Positions 50,469-59,970 are shown, counted from the first letter of the stretch. The stretch is DNA of 64,000 nt from Clostridia bacterium (GCA_017509785.1 JAFWOT010000024.1:1-64000); one strand, 5' to 3'. The notes: generated from the letters alone by a model not told the origin. Made by a program: numbers and translations.

Positions 50469-53400
50469 ATGAACTTCAAGAAGATCGTATGCGCTCTGGT
50501 AGCCGCCCTGATGATACTGGCAGTCCTGCCGGTCGCATCCTTCGCAGCTGAAGCCGCTTATCAGGCTAAAGAAGCCGCCGGCATGAAGCGCTGGGACAAC
50601 GTTTGGTCGATGCTTGACGCAGTAGAGGCCGAAATGATGGCAAAGGGCGCGAACCGCGCCGAGGTCGTATACGCCGTTTATAAGGCGGCTTTGAACTGCC
50701 CCCTCATCGACAAGGGCAGCATCACCGACCTTAACGACAACGAGTTCTCCTTCACGACCGACGGCATGGTCGGCGGCTACAACTATCGCGTAAGGAACTT
50801 CACCAAGGCCCCCGCGAAGCAGACGAATCAGGCTCTCAATACGCAGAGCGCAGCTTCGACGATCGCCAAGGTCAGCTCCACCAAGAACGCTCCCACCAAC
50901 GGCGCTGTGAACGTTCTGCTCGTCGGCCCCTATTACAGCTCCGACAGCTCCTTCACCGATCAGTATAAGACCGAGGCCGCTTCCATCGCTGCCGCTACCG
51001 GCGGTACCGTGACCCAGGTCATCAACTCCAACGCCACCGGCCCCAATATCGCCGCGAACTATACCAACAAGGCCGTCGTCATCTACGACTCCCACGGCAA
51101 CTGCATAAGCTCCAAGGGCACCTCCTATCTGGATCTGACCAGCTCCACCGGCCTCACCACGACCGACTACAACAACGGCTGGGCTTATAACGGCGGTTCC
51201 TTCTACGGCATCGACGGCCGCTACATCCAGAACCACGTTTCCGGCACTCTTTCCAACTGCATAGTATGGATGGCCATCTGCGAAGGCATGAAGAAGGAAG
51301 GCAAGGGCACGACGGCCAAAGCGCTGCTCGCAGCCGGCGCGGCCTGCGTTTACGGCTATTCCCAGTCCGTCTCCTTCACGGGCGATTATAAGTACGAGGC
51401 CAAGTTCTGGACTGAGATGAAGAACGGCGCCACCGTCGCCAACGCCCTTAAGGTCATGAAGAACACCTACGGCGTGCCCGATCCCGTCTCCGGCGGCGAT
51501 GCTTACCCCATTCTTGTTTCCCCCGTGGATGCCTATCCCTCCAACCCCGACGGCGCTCAGACCGTTTACTGCGACTGGACGCTCTTCGGCAGCTCCACTC
51601 CCGATCCCATCAGCTCCGTAAGCGTGGCTAACGTAGCGGTCAAGGTCGGCGGCACCGCGAACGTTTCCGTGACCGTCAACCCCTCCACCGCGGATTACAG
51701 CATCACCTCTTACTCGAGCTCCAACACGAGCGTTGCGACCGTATCGTCCTCCGGCGTTGTCACCGGTAAGGCCGCCGGCACCGCGACCCTCACCGTAAAG
51801 GTAAAGGACAACACCACCTCCACCACCTACACGAAGACCGCGACCATCACCGTTTCCGCGTTCACCGGCTATACCGAGGTATCGGCTCCCGTCGCGGGCG
51901 GTCAGTACATAATCGCCATCGGCAACTACGCCGTGGGCAACACCGTATACTCCAACAGCCATTACCTCACCGCCGTCGGCATCACGGTCAATTCCGATAA
52001 CACGCTGACGATCGGCTCCTCCGTCGATACGAACGCCATCACCTGGACGGTCGGCGGAAACGCCTCCTCCGGCTGGACCTTCAAGAACGTCGGCAACGGC
52101 AAGTACATGGGCCTCGATTCCGCTCAGTACGTATACCCCGGCACCACCGCCGTCGCCTGGACCTATGACGGCACCGACCTCAACAACCAGGTCGATTCCG
52201 ACGGTTACTACTACCTGAGCCTCGGCTCCTCGAGCGCCTACTTCACCACCAGCAAGAACACCGGCAACGGCGTCAAGTTCTATCAGTACGTATCGAACGG
52301 CGTCGCTCCCACCGCGGCTCCCACGGCGGCTCCCACCGCGACCCCGACGGCCGCTCCCACGGCTGCGCCGACCGCCGCTCCCACGGCAGTTCCGACCGCC
52401 GCTCCCACGGCCGCTCCCACCACCGCTCCTTCGACGGGCACCTACTACGTTCCCACCACGACGATCGAGACGGGCGTTGATTACCTCATCGGCTACACGA
52501 ACGGTTCCAACACCTATCTGCTGATGAACTACAACCCCAACAAGATCAGCAACAACTACTATTACAGCTCCAGCTCCAACTACTACGGCTACGGCATCAA
52601 GGCGACCATGAACGGCGCCAACGTCGTCGGCGTTGACAATTCCACCTACGCCTCCGCGACGCTCGATAACGTCACCTGGAAGTTCGTTGCCAACGGCTCC
52701 TACTACAAGATCCAGTCGGGCTACAACAGCAGCTATTACCTCAGGGTCTACTCCAGTTCCTCCTACGCCGACCTCTATGCCGGCAGCGGCACGAGCTACG
52801 CCACCAACTGGAGCTGGAACGCTTCGACTCAGAGGCTCTCCTACTACGTAAGCTCCAGCGTCACCAAGTACGCGACCTACATCCCCACCGCGGGCAGCTA
52901 CTCCAACTTCTTCGGCGCTCCCACCTCCGCGACCTCGTACAGCACCATCACGCTGTACAAGAAGGTCTCCGGCGATGTGACGCCTACCGCGGCTCCCACG
53001 GCTGCGCCCACCGCTGCTCCCACGGCTGCGCCCACCGCGGCTCCGACAACCGCTCCCACGGGCACATACTACGCTCCCGCGACGAGCATCACCACCGGCG
53101 TTGAGTACCTCATCGGCTACACCGACGGCACCAACACCTACCTGCTGATGAACTACTGCCCCGACACCTCGAACCACTACTACTACTCCTCCAGCAGCAA
53201 CTACTACGGATACGCGGTACGCGCTGTGATGGACGGCAGCAACGTAGTCGGCGTTGACACCACCACGATGACCAACGCGACGCTCGATCACGTCGGATGG
53301 AAGTTCGTTGCGAACGGCTCCTACTACAAGATCCAGTCCGCATACAACAGCAGCTATTACCTCAGAGTCTACTCCAGCTCCTCCTATGCCGACTGCTATC

Positions 53401-53582
53401 CCGCTTCCGGCACGAGCTACGCGACCAACTGGAAGTTTGCCAACAACAAGCTCTCCTACTACGTATCCTCCAGCGTCACCAAGTACATGACCTTCTACTC
53501 CGGCGCGGCCGATGATTACGGCTTCTTCGGAGCCCCGACGAGCGGCGGCAGCAGCATCGTCCTCTTCAAGAAGGTCGGCTGA
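50469..53582 (+). CDS. Large secreted caspase-fold-like repeat protein
   Basis: The 1037-residue exported protein has a signal peptide (1-26) and a caspase-fold-like domain (about 145-370) with a candidate dyad: His209 in YDSHG and Cys271 in MAICEG. A Big_2 immunoglobulin-like domain follows (about 385-478, SVATVSSSGVVTGKAAGTAT), a strand-rich module (about 482-625), then two near-identical modules of about 180 residues (about 670-850 and 875-1035), separated by Pro/Thr/Ala spacers (TAAPTAAP). There is no sortase motif or anchor, so it is released or held non-covalently. Codons are biased as in gdhA, implying high expression. Confidence 0.85.
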   Translation: MNFKKIVCALVAALMILAVLPVASFAAEAAYQAKEAAGMKRWDNVWSMLDAVEAEMMAKGANRAEVVYAVYKAALNCPLIDKGSITDLNDNEFSFTTDGMVGGYNYRVRNFTKAPAKQTNQALNTQSAASTIAKVSSTKNAPTNGAVNVLLVGPYYSSDSSFTDQYKTEAASIAAATGGTVTQVINSNATGPNIAANYTNKAVVIYDSHGNCISSKGTSYLDLTSSTGLTTTDYNNGWAYNGGSFYGIDGRYIQNHVSGTLSNCIVWMAICEGMKKEGKGTTAKALLAAGAACVYGYSQSVSFTGDYKYEAKFWTEMKNGATVANALKVMKNTYGVPDPVSGGDAYPILVSPVDAYPSNPDGAQTVYCDWTLFGSSTPDPISSVSVANVAVKVGGTANVSVTVNPSTADYSITSYSSSNTSVATVSSSGVVTGKAAGTATLTVKVKDNTTSTTYTKTATITVSAFTGYTEVSAPVAGGQYIIAIGNYAVGNTVYSNSHYLTAVGITVNSDNTLTIGSSVDTNAITWTVGGNASSGWTFKNVGNGKYMGLDSAQYVYPGTTAVAWTYDGTDLNNQVDSDGYYYLSLGSSSAYFTTSKNTGNGVKFYQYVSNGVAPTAAPTAAPTATPTAAPTAAPTAAPTAVPTAAPTAAPTTAPSTGTYYVPTTTIETGVDYLIGYTNGSNTYLLMNYNPNKISNNYYYSSSSNYYGYGIKATMNGANVVGVDNSTYASATLDNVTWKFVANGSYYKIQSGYNSSYYLRVYSSSSYADLYAGSGTSYATNWSWNASTQRLSYYVSSSVTKYATYIPTAGSYSNFFGAPTSATSYSTITLYKKVSGDVTPTAAPTAAPTAAPTAAPTAAPTTAPTGTYYAPATSITTGVEYLIGYTDGTNTYLLMNYCPDTSNHYYYSSSSNYYGYAVRAVMDGSNVVGVDTTTMTNATLDHVGWKFVANGSYYKIQSAYNSSYYLRVYSSSSYADCYPASGTSYATNWKFANNKLSYYVSSSVTKYMTFYSGAADDYGFFGAPTSGGSSIVLFKKVG

Positions 53583-53603
53583 GTCAATCGAATCTGACCC
53601 GAT

Positions 53604-53636
53604 CTGCGGGCCCGCTTCTGCGGGCCCGCTTTTCTG
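53604..53636 (+). terminator. Terminator after the surface protein gene
   Basis: GCGGGCCCGC repeated on each side of TTCT forms a self-complementary GC stem followed by TTTTC. Confidence 0.8.
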
Positions 53637-53672
53637 CCACAAAAATAACGCATTAACGGCAAATTATTGGCA

Positions 53673-53701
53673 TTGAACGAAGGGTCTCCCTGTGGTAAAA
53701 T
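53673..53701 (+). promoter_or_regulatory. Promoter for the MBL-fold lipoprotein
   Basis: TTGAAC and TAAAAT are 17 bp apart, and GGGAGGAG follows before the TTG start codon. Confidence 0.6.
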
Positions 53702-53731
53702 CAAACCGAGAACAAAAGGGAGGAGAACGTC

Positions 53732-54961
53732 TTGAAAAAACTCTCGGCAGTATTTAAACACTTCACGGCGCTCCTGCTCGCGGCGATACTCGCGGGCGCG
53801 GCGTTCGGATGCGATATGGAAAACATAAATTACGGCGATACGGACAATTCCGAAAAGTACGGATCCCCCGTGGAATTCGAGGGCGCCCCGCACGAGGCGC
53901 GGGTGTTCTTTGTAAACGTAGGCAAGGCGGACTGCGCCGTCGTCGAGGTCGACGGTCACGCATGGCTCGTCGATACCGGCACGGAGGACAGCTTTATAAA
54001 CACCTATGCCGCGCTTGAGCTTATGGGGGTAGAGTCGCTCGACGGCGTGATACTGACGCACGAGCATGACGATCATATCGGCGGGCTCGACCCGATATCG
54101 AAGAGGTTCCCGATCGGTTCCGCCTACTACCCCGAGTTCGTCCTCGACGGCGCAAAGATCGAGGCGGCGGCATACGTCGCGGGGGCGCCAACGCATACCG
54201 TCAAAGCGGGCGACAGCATCCCCATCACGGAGGGAGCCGCCTTCGAGGTGCTCGCCCCTTCGGAGAGGATCGAAGGCGACGGCAACGATAATTCGCTCGT
54301 TGCCCGGCTCACGGTCAACGGGCGCACGTTCCTCTTCACGGGCGACATGCAGACGGCGGAGGACGGCAGGCTTCTCGGGAGCGGGGCCGATATCTCATGC
54401 GACGTGCTGAAGGTCCCCAACCACGGCAATGATGACGCGACGAGCGCCGAATTCGCCTCTGCCGCCGACCCGCTCATCGCCGTCATCTCGACGGATACGA
54501 ACGTCGATCACAACTCCGCGAACCCGAAGGTGATCGCACGCCTTGAGGGGGCGGAGATACGCCTCACGCAGAAATACGAGCTCGGCATACTGATGGAGGT
54601 CTCGGAGCGCGGTGAGATCTCTCTCAGCTTCCCCGAAAGGCCGGCCGCGCTTTCCGGCGCGGAGATAGTCTCCGCCTCAAAGGACGCGCAGACGCTGGAG
54701 CTTCGCAACGATACGGAGAGCGAGCTCGACGTATCCGGCTGGTTCGTCTACTCGACGAAGGGTCACGAGGTGCTCTCCTTCCCGGAGGGGACGATCATCG
54801 CCCCCGGCGGAACGCTCCTTGTCGCCTGCAAGTCGAGCTATAGGCTCGATGAGGCCGACGTCGTCTGGGATCAGAAGAAGGTCTGGGCGGATAAGAAGGA
54901 GGACCGCGCCGTCCTCTGCGACCCGTTCGGGAATAAGATCTCGGAAAAGCTGAGCGAGTGA
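53732..54961 (+). CDS. MBL-fold lipoprotein with lamin-tail domain
   Basis: The 409-residue protein starts with TTG and has lipobox AAFGC (Cys 27). A ComEC/Rec2-like metallo-beta-lactamase domain (about 55-300) carries the metal motif HEHDDH (110-115, THEHDDHIGG) and later LFTGDMQ and VPNHGNDD. The C-terminal 100 residues are a lamin-tail domain (ELRNDTESELDVSGWFVY) like those in the CotH protein at 34294-37266. Such proteins probably hydrolyse phosphodiesters such as DNA outside the cell. It is not linked to a ComEC channel gene here. Confidence 0.9.
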   Translation: MKKLSAVFKHFTALLLAAILAGAAFGCDMENINYGDTDNSEKYGSPVEFEGAPHEARVFFVNVGKADCAVVEVDGHAWLVDTGTEDSFINTYAALELMGVESLDGVILTHEHDDHIGGLDPISKRFPIGSAYYPEFVLDGAKIEAAAYVAGAPTHTVKAGDSIPITEGAAFEVLAPSERIEGDGNDNSLVARLTVNGRTFLFTGDMQTAEDGRLLGSGADISCDVLKVPNHGNDDATSAEFASAADPLIAVISTDTNVDHNSANPKVIARLEGAEIRLTQKYELGILMEVSERGEISLSFPERPAALSGAEIVSASKDAQTLELRNDTESELDVSGWFVYSTKGHEVLSFPEGTIIAPGGTLLVACKSSYRLDEADVVWDQKKVWADKKEDRAVLCDPFGNKISEKLSE

Positions 54962-54980
54962 ACGGGAATTTGAGTATGCA

Positions 54981-55010
54981 AAAGGAGCACGGTCGCCGAC
55001 CGTGCTCCTT
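54981..55010. terminator. Terminator, duplicated copy
   Basis: AAAGGAGCACGGTCG and CCGTGCTCCTTT form the same hairpin as at 55331-55360, with one base changed. It was copied along with the hydratase 3' end and now also follows the MBL-fold gene. Confidence 0.8.
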
Positions 55011-55026
55011 TGTTGAATTTAAATCA

Positions 55027-55226
55027 TCAGTCCTTCATGTGGGCCTTATAGTAGTTCATAAGGTTGCCCTCAAGGAGGATCTCCTTCTCGTCGGGGGTGA
55101 GGCCCTTGATATCGAGGGTGATATCGTGGACGCCGTCCTTCGCGATGACCTTGGCATTGACGGTCTCTACGCCTTCCTCAATGGCCTTCCTGATGCCGGG
55201 AACGAATACGAAGTCGCCGGTCTCAG
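55027..55226 (-). pseudogene. Duplicated 3' end of the aconitase-family gene
   Basis: About 247 bp (54980-55226) repeats 55330-55576 almost exactly. The frame encodes the last ~65 residues of the hydratase (TGDFVFVPGIRKAIEEGVE to YYKAHMKD) with two visible amino acid changes, and it has no start. About 100 unrelated bases (55227-55329) separate the copies. It is a remnant of a tandem duplication or of template switching. Confidence 0.9.
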
Positions 55227-55330
55227 GCGAAGCCGCGACAAACGGGAGCCGCGCGGGTCAGCGCGTCCGCGCCACGACAGGCGCGGGACCTCGATAAAAC
55301 AGGCCGGAGTTACCGCTCCGCGAGACATAT

Positions 55331-55360
55331 AAAGGAGCACGGTCGCCGACCGCGCTCCTT
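55331..55360 (-). terminator. Terminator of the hydratase gene
   Basis: AAAGGAGCACGGTCG and CCGCGCTCCTTT form a stem, followed on the minus strand by TTTATATG. Confidence 0.75.
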
Positions 55361-55376
55361 TGTTGAATTTAAATCA

Positions 55377-57626
55377 TCAGTCCTTCATGTGGGCCTTATA
55401 GTAGTTCATAAGGTTGCCGTCAAGGAGGATCTCCTTCTCATCGGGGGTGAGGCCCTTGATATCGAGGGTGATATCGTGGACGCCGTCCGAAGCTATGACC
55501 TTGGCATTGACAGTCTCTACGCCTTCCTCAATGGCCTTCCTGATGCCGGGAACGAATACGAAGTCGCCGGTTTCATACGGGAACTCCGCGCCCTCGGGGA
55601 GGGTGAAGGGGAGGATGCCCCAGTTGATGCAGTTGGAGCGATAGCGCTTCGTCGCGTACTCGTAGCAGATGTTGGCGAAGCCGCCGAGCACCCTCTGGCA
55701 GGAGGCGGCCTGCTCACGGGCGGAGCCGTCGCCGGGCTTGTTGGCGAACACGCAGGAGCCGAAGCCGGTGGAGCCGATGAGCTCATCGGCATTGCCGACC
55801 TTATTGAGGGCGTCCATTATGCGCTCGGGCTTCTTGCCGTCGCGGCGCTCGAAGTCCATAGCCATGACCTGCTTGCTGCGGCCGACGTACTCGGGCACGC
55901 GGCGGGAGAGCGCGAACTCCGCAAGGCGCAGGGGGTTGGAGCGGTAGGACGAGGTCTCGCCGGAGGGGATGAGCTCGTCGGTGGTGGTGACGGGATCGCG
56001 GATGACGGCGTCAAGCTCCAGGAGCACGTTGTCCGTAAGGGCGTACATAGCGGGCCAATCGGTGATGTTGGGCCCGAGCTTCAGCTCGACGGAAGGATCG
56101 GCCTTGCCGAAGCCGTTGTAGACGCGCTTGTCATAGACGGACTTGTCGAAATGATAATCGTAGTGGACGTCGTCCCAATCGATATCGGTAGCCGCGGTGA
56201 TCGCGCCGTGGTTGCGGGCGGTGGCGGCTATGGAACGGGAGTCCATAAGAGCGACCGTGGAGATCTGCCCCTCACCGGGCTTGGAGCCTTCGCGGTTGGG
56301 GAAGTTCCTGGTGGTGTGGCGGAGGGAGAGGCCGTTGTTGGCGGGCACGTCGCCTGCGCCGAAGCACGGGCCGCAGAAGCTCTGCTTGATGATGGTGCCG
56401 CTCTCAAGGAGCTTCTCCGTCATGCCGATGCGGGTGAGCTCGAGGGAGGTGGGAACGGAGGTGGGGTATACGGAGAAGCCGAAGTACCCGTCGCCCACGT
56501 CGTGACCGTCCATTATCTCGGCGGCGGCGACGCAGTTGTCGAAGGTACCGCCGGAGCAGCCCGCGATGACGCCCTGATCCGCGTAGACCTTGCCGTCGAC
56601 GACCTTGTCGGTGAGCTTCAGGTGGACCTTCGAGCCGAACTTCTTCTCGGCCTCGGCCTCGACCTTCTTCAGGATCTCAACGGGGTTCTCAAGGAACTCG
56701 TGGATGGTGTAGGCATTGGAGGGATGGAAGGGCAGCGCGATCATGCACTCGATCTTGGAGAGGTCGAGCTCGATCATGCTGTCGTAGTACGCAACGCCCT
56801 TGGGCGCGAGCGCCTTGAAGCCCTCGGGACGGCCGTGGATCTGATAATACTTCTCGATCTCGGCGTCGGTCTCCCAGATGGAGGAGAGACATGTGGTCTC
56901 GGTGGTCATAACGTCGATGCCGTTGCGGAAGTCATAGGGCAGGTTCGCGATGCCGGGGCCGACGAACTCCATGACCTTGTTCTTGACGAAGCCGTTCGCG
57001 AAGGTCGCCTTTACGAGCGCCAGAGCGACGTCGTGCGGGCCGACGCCCTTCTTGGGCTCGCCGGTGACGTAAACGAGGACTACCTCGGGAGCGTTGATAT
57101 CCCAGGTGTTCTTGAGGAGCTGCTTGACGAGCTCGGGGCCGCCTTCGCCGACGCCCATGGTGCCGAGGGCGCCGTAACGGGTGTGGGAGTCGGAGCCGAG
57201 GATCATGTTGCCGCAGTTGGCCATGGCTTCACGCGCATAGCTGTGGATGACGCTCTGGTTCACGGGAACGTAGATGCCGCCGTACTTCTTCGCGGCGGAA
57301 AGACCGAAGACGTGGTCATCCTCATTGATGGTGCCGCCGACGGCGCAGAGGCTGTTGTGGCAGTTTGTCATGGCGTAGGGGATGGGGAACTCCTTGAGGC
57401 CCGAAGCCCTCGCCGTCTGGATGATGCCGACGTAGGTTATGTCGTGGGACATAAGGCAGTCGAAATGGATCTTCATCTTCTTCGCGTCATCGGAAGCGTT
57501 GTGCGCACGCAGGATCTGATACGCGATGGTGTTTTCACGACCGGCGTCGGGGGTAACGCCCGCAACGGGTTCCATCTGAGGCTTGCCGTCCACCAGATAC
57601 ACGCCGTGCTCAATAAGATCGATCAT
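55377..57626 (-). CDS. Aconitase-family hydratase
   Basis: The 749-residue enzyme of the aconitase superfamily isomerises a hydroxy acid such as citrate through dehydration and rehydration. The 4Fe-4S ligands fit CSGG (AGCSGGTFDNC) and FCGPCFG. The swivel domain (GSTGFGSCVFANKPGDG, RYRSNCINWGILPFTLPEG) lies near the C terminus, after a long linker. The length, near 750, matches the YbhJ-like Clostridial branch and is shorter than AcnA (about 890), so the substrate is uncertain. GAGAAGGAGAGAATC precedes the ATG, and the last ~65 codons are duplicated downstream. Confidence 0.9.
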   Translation of the reverse strand: MIDLIEHGVYLVDGKPQMEPVAGVTPDAGRENTIAYQILRAHNASDDAKKMKIHFDCLMSHDITYVGIIQTARASGLKEFPIPYAMTNCHNSLCAVGGTINEDDHVFGLSAAKKYGGIYVPVNQSVIHSYAREAMANCGNMILGSDSHTRYGALGTMGVGEGGPELVKQLLKNTWDINAPEVVLVYVTGEPKKGVGPHDVALALVKATFANGFVKNKVMEFVGPGIANLPYDFRNGIDVMTTETTCLSSIWETDAEIEKYYQIHGRPEGFKALAPKGVAYYDSMIELDLSKIECMIALPFHPSNAYTIHEFLENPVEILKKVEAEAEKKFGSKVHLKLTDKVVDGKVYADQGVIAGCSGGTFDNCVAAAEIMDGHDVGDGYFGFSVYPTSVPTSLELTRIGMTEKLLESGTIIKQSFCGPCFGAGDVPANNGLSLRHTTRNFPNREGSKPGEGQISTVALMDSRSIAATARNHGAITAATDIDWDDVHYDYHFDKSVYDKRVYNGFGKADPSVELKLGPNITDWPAMYALTDNVLLELDAVIRDPVTTTDELIPSGETSSYRSNPLRLAEFALSRRVPEYVGRSKQVMAMDFERRDGKKPERIMDALNKVGNADELIGSTGFGSCVFANKPGDGSAREQAASCQRVLGGFANICYEYATKRYRSNCINWGILPFTLPEGAEFPYETGDFVFVPGIRKAIEEGVETVNAKVIASDGVHDITLDIKGLTPDEKEILLDGNLMNYYKAHMKD

Positions 57627-57688
57627 GATTCTCTCCTTCTCAATTTTACATTTTTAACGGCGGGAAAATCAGCTCGCCGCACGGCATT

Positions 57689-57717
57689 ATCATACAATAC
57701 ATTTTCGTATATTTCAA
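57689..57717 (-). promoter_or_regulatory. Promoter for the hydratase gene
   Basis: On the minus strand TTGAAA and TATGAT are 17 bp apart. The spacer and flanks are AT-rich. Confidence 0.7.
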
Positions 57718-57789
57718 CAGCAAAAGTGAATTATTTTAAGGTTTTTTTGCAATATACGAAAGCGGCGGCAAGGGAGCCCGCGGCTCCAC

Positions 57790-59079
57790 TTACGCCTTTT
57801 TACGCCCGGCCTTTTCCATCGCGGTGACGATCAGCGGGAAATTATCGCGGCGGAGCTCGCCGTAGGAGGAGAGCGGCAGGGGATTGCGGCCTCTGCCCGC
57901 CTCCACCGTGAAGCCCGGGCGGCGGAAGCGGTCGATGAACCAGTCGCGGTACCCCGCGCGGGAGGAGGCGTCCGGCACCTCGGCGACTTCGTAACCGGAG
58001 ACCTCGGCCATGGCTTTTGCGATCTCCGCCGAGCCTTCGGGCTCGATATCCTTATAACGCGGGTAGATCTCGCCGCCCTGCGTGTGATATGCGATGACCA
58101 TATCCGGGTCCTCCCGGAGGGTGAGCTCGTAAAGCGCACGGGCCTCCGGCGCCTCCAACGGAGCGCTGCCGACGTAATCCCGCGGGGCGGGGCGAGTGTA
58201 TCCCTCGGCGAATTTCATCCTTCTTGCCTCCTCCCAATCCGCGGGATAGCTGAGGTTGAGGTCGATCCCCTCCGCGTTCGCCTTCCACCCCTGCGGGAAG
58301 GGTATGTCCGGGTATCCTTCCGCGATGGAAAGCGCCCGCGCGAAGCCCTTCTTCGATATGGCCGAATTGACGAGGTCGACGCCGTCGGGATCGACCGCCG
58401 GGACGAGTATGAGCTTCACCCGCCCGAAGAGAGCGGCGGCGCTCCTTCCTTCGACGGAGGCTTTGGCGGAATACGCGGCGGCATAGGTCTCGAGGAAGTC
58501 GAGCGTCAGCGTCGAGGTGATCCATTCGTTCGCGTGGTGAGCGGCGGCGACGAGCACCCGCGCATCCCCCCGCCCGACGGTGAATACGGTTATGGGCTTG
58601 CCGAGAACGGATCTTCCCGCCTCCGAAACGCCTATGAACGGATAGCGGGCGCGCAGCCCCTCCGCGATAAAGCCGAGCAGCCCGGAAGAAAAGGGCGCGT
58701 CCGTCGGAACGACGGGGAAGCCGAGAGGCACTGTGATCTCCGCGCCAACGGGCAGATCCGCCGGGTCGAGCCCCGGGTTTGCCGTGACGAGCGCCTCCGT
58801 GCGCGTGCCGAAGCGCTTCGCGAGGCGGTAGAAGCTGTCGCCCGGGCGGAGCTTCACCCGGATGTACCCCGATAGATAAGGCTCCGCGGCGGCGTTCGTT
58901 TTTGCCCCCGCGACGCCGTCGGGCGTGAGCCCGTGAGCGGATTGAAAGCGGCGGACGCCGTTGAGCGTCCGCGTGCCGAAGAGCCCGTCGAGCTCCCCGC
59001 GATAGCTGCCCTCGCGCTTCAGCGCAAGCTGCAGGAGCAGCACGCCGTTCCCGCGGCTGCCGTAGCGAACTGTATCCAT
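57790..59079 (-). CDS. M14-family gamma-D-glutamyl peptidase with PG-binding and LysM domains
   Basis: The 429-residue protein has a peptidoglycan-binding helical domain (about 3-65, SRGNGVLLLQLALKREG), a LysM (about 73-118, VKLRPGDSFYRLAKRFGT) and an M14 zinc carboxypeptidase domain (about 130-425). Zinc ligands fit HANE (182-185) and the His in AYHTQGGE, and the catalytic Glu is in FTVEAGRG. The architecture matches Bacillus ENP1-type enzymes that cut spore or cell-wall peptide stems. No signal peptide is seen. The second ATG (59079) is chosen because GGAGG lies five bases before it. Confidence 0.92.
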   Translation of the reverse strand: MDTVRYGSRGNGVLLLQLALKREGSYRGELDGLFGTRTLNGVRRFQSAHGLTPDGVAGAKTNAAAEPYLSGYIRVKLRPGDSFYRLAKRFGTRTEALVTANPGLDPADLPVGAEITVPLGFPVVPTDAPFSSGLLGFIAEGLRARYPFIGVSEAGRSVLGKPITVFTVGRGDARVLVAAAHHANEWITSTLTLDFLETYAAAYSAKASVEGRSAAALFGRVKLILVPAVDPDGVDLVNSAISKKGFARALSIAEGYPDIPFPQGWKANAEGIDLNLSYPADWEEARRMKFAEGYTRPAPRDYVGSAPLEAPEARALYELTLREDPDMVIAYHTQGGEIYPRYKDIEPEGSAEIAKAMAEVSGYEVAEVPDASSRAGYRDWFIDRFRRPGFTVEAGRGRNPLPLSSYGELRRDNFPLIVTAMEKAGRKKA

Positions 59080-59139
59080 ATCTGCCTCCATGGGTTTTTT
59101 ATGATATTATGCGCTTCGGCGGCGGGGGATGACAGCGGA

Positions 59140-59170
59140 AAGGGAGCCGCATGCCGCGGCTCCCCGTTGG
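59140..59170 (-). terminator. Hairpin after the VWA gene
   Basis: GGGAGCCGC and GCGGCTCCC form a strong stem. The T run after it is short, so it may be a weak terminator. Confidence 0.5.
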
Positions 59171-59187
59171 CAGCTATGATCTGCCCG

Positions 59188-59835
59188 TCAATCGCGCCTG
59201 TTCTCGATCTCTTCCTTCCAGGAGGCGGGTATGGCCTCATCGCAGCGGAGGGAGGAAATGGCGGCGCCCATCGCCTTGAAATTCATGCGGGTGCCCTTCC
59301 TGTCTGCCTTGTAGGTGACGGCGCGGTCCTCGGAGATGCCGAAATGCCTCGCGGTCTCGACGGCGTCGATGTTCGCGCCGAGGAAGAGGAATTCCCAGCC
59401 GAGCTCCTTCTGCGCGGAGATCATGCGCTTGACCTCGTCGGAGGAGTATCGGGTGGAGGCGTTCTCCATGCCGTCGGTCGTGATGATGAATATCGTGTGG
59501 GCGGGGACGTCCTCGGGACGGATGTACTTGTGGACCTTCCTGACGTGGCTTATCGCGCCGCCGATCGCGTCGACGAGGGCGGTGCAGCCGCGGACGAAAT
59601 ACTGCTTTTCGGTCATGGGTTCGACCTTTTCGATGGGGACGCGGTCGTGCAGCACCTCGGAGACGTTGTCGAAGAGTATGGTGGAGACGAAGGCCCCGCC
59701 CTCCTCCTTCTTCTGCTTTTCGAGCATGGCGTTGAAGCCGCCGATGGTGTCGGATTCGAGCCCGCCCATGGAGCCCGAACGGTCGAGGATGAAGACGATC
59801 TCGGTGAGGTTGTTGGTGGTTTCTGCGTTTTTCAT
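59188..59835 (-). CDS. VWA-domain protein
   Basis: The 215-residue protein is a single von Willebrand A domain. The MIDAS motif DRSGS (18-22) sits in FILDRSGSMGG, with the further metal residue in TTDGMENAS. No signal peptide is present, so it is cytosolic and probably bridges proteins through a metal ion. Similar stand-alone VWA proteins occur near tellurite-resistance or AAA genes, but none is adjacent. ATG 59835 has AGGAGG nine bases upstream; the longer frame is not supported. Confidence 0.88.
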   Translation of the reverse strand: MKNAETTNNLTEIVFILDRSGSMGGLESDTIGGFNAMLEKQKKEEGGAFVSTILFDNVSEVLHDRVPIEKVEPMTEKQYFVRGCTALVDAIGGAISHVRKVHKYIRPEDVPAHTIFIITTDGMENASTRYSSDEVKRMISAQKELGWEFLFLGANIDAVETARHFGISEDRAVTYKADRKGTRMNFKAMGAAISSLRCDEAIPASWKEEIENRRD

Positions 59836-59931
59836 GGGTCTGTACCTCCTGATTTGTTTTTGTTGACCACATGATACACCGGGAAAGCGCGCCCCGGGTC
59901 GCCTGACGGGCGACATTTTCAAAAACCGAAA

Positions 59932-59970
59932 AAAGAAAAGCACGGCCGGAGTTTCCTCTGCCGTGCGGTC
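59932..59970 (-). terminator. Terminator after the zinc-ribbon gene
   Basis: On the minus strand GCACGGC and GCCGTGC form a stem followed by TTTTCTTTTTTC. Confidence 0.8.

Noticed and set aside
50454..53642. A 1062-residue open frame on the minus strand
   Set aside because: It lies opposite the surface-protein gene, is Val/Gly/Ala/Asp low complexity, has no ribosome binding site, and results from the codon bias of the real gene.
55389..57827. An 812-residue plus-strand open frame
   Set aside because: It is the antisense shadow of the aconitase-family gene; composition is Val/Gly/Asp/Leu-rich with no domain.
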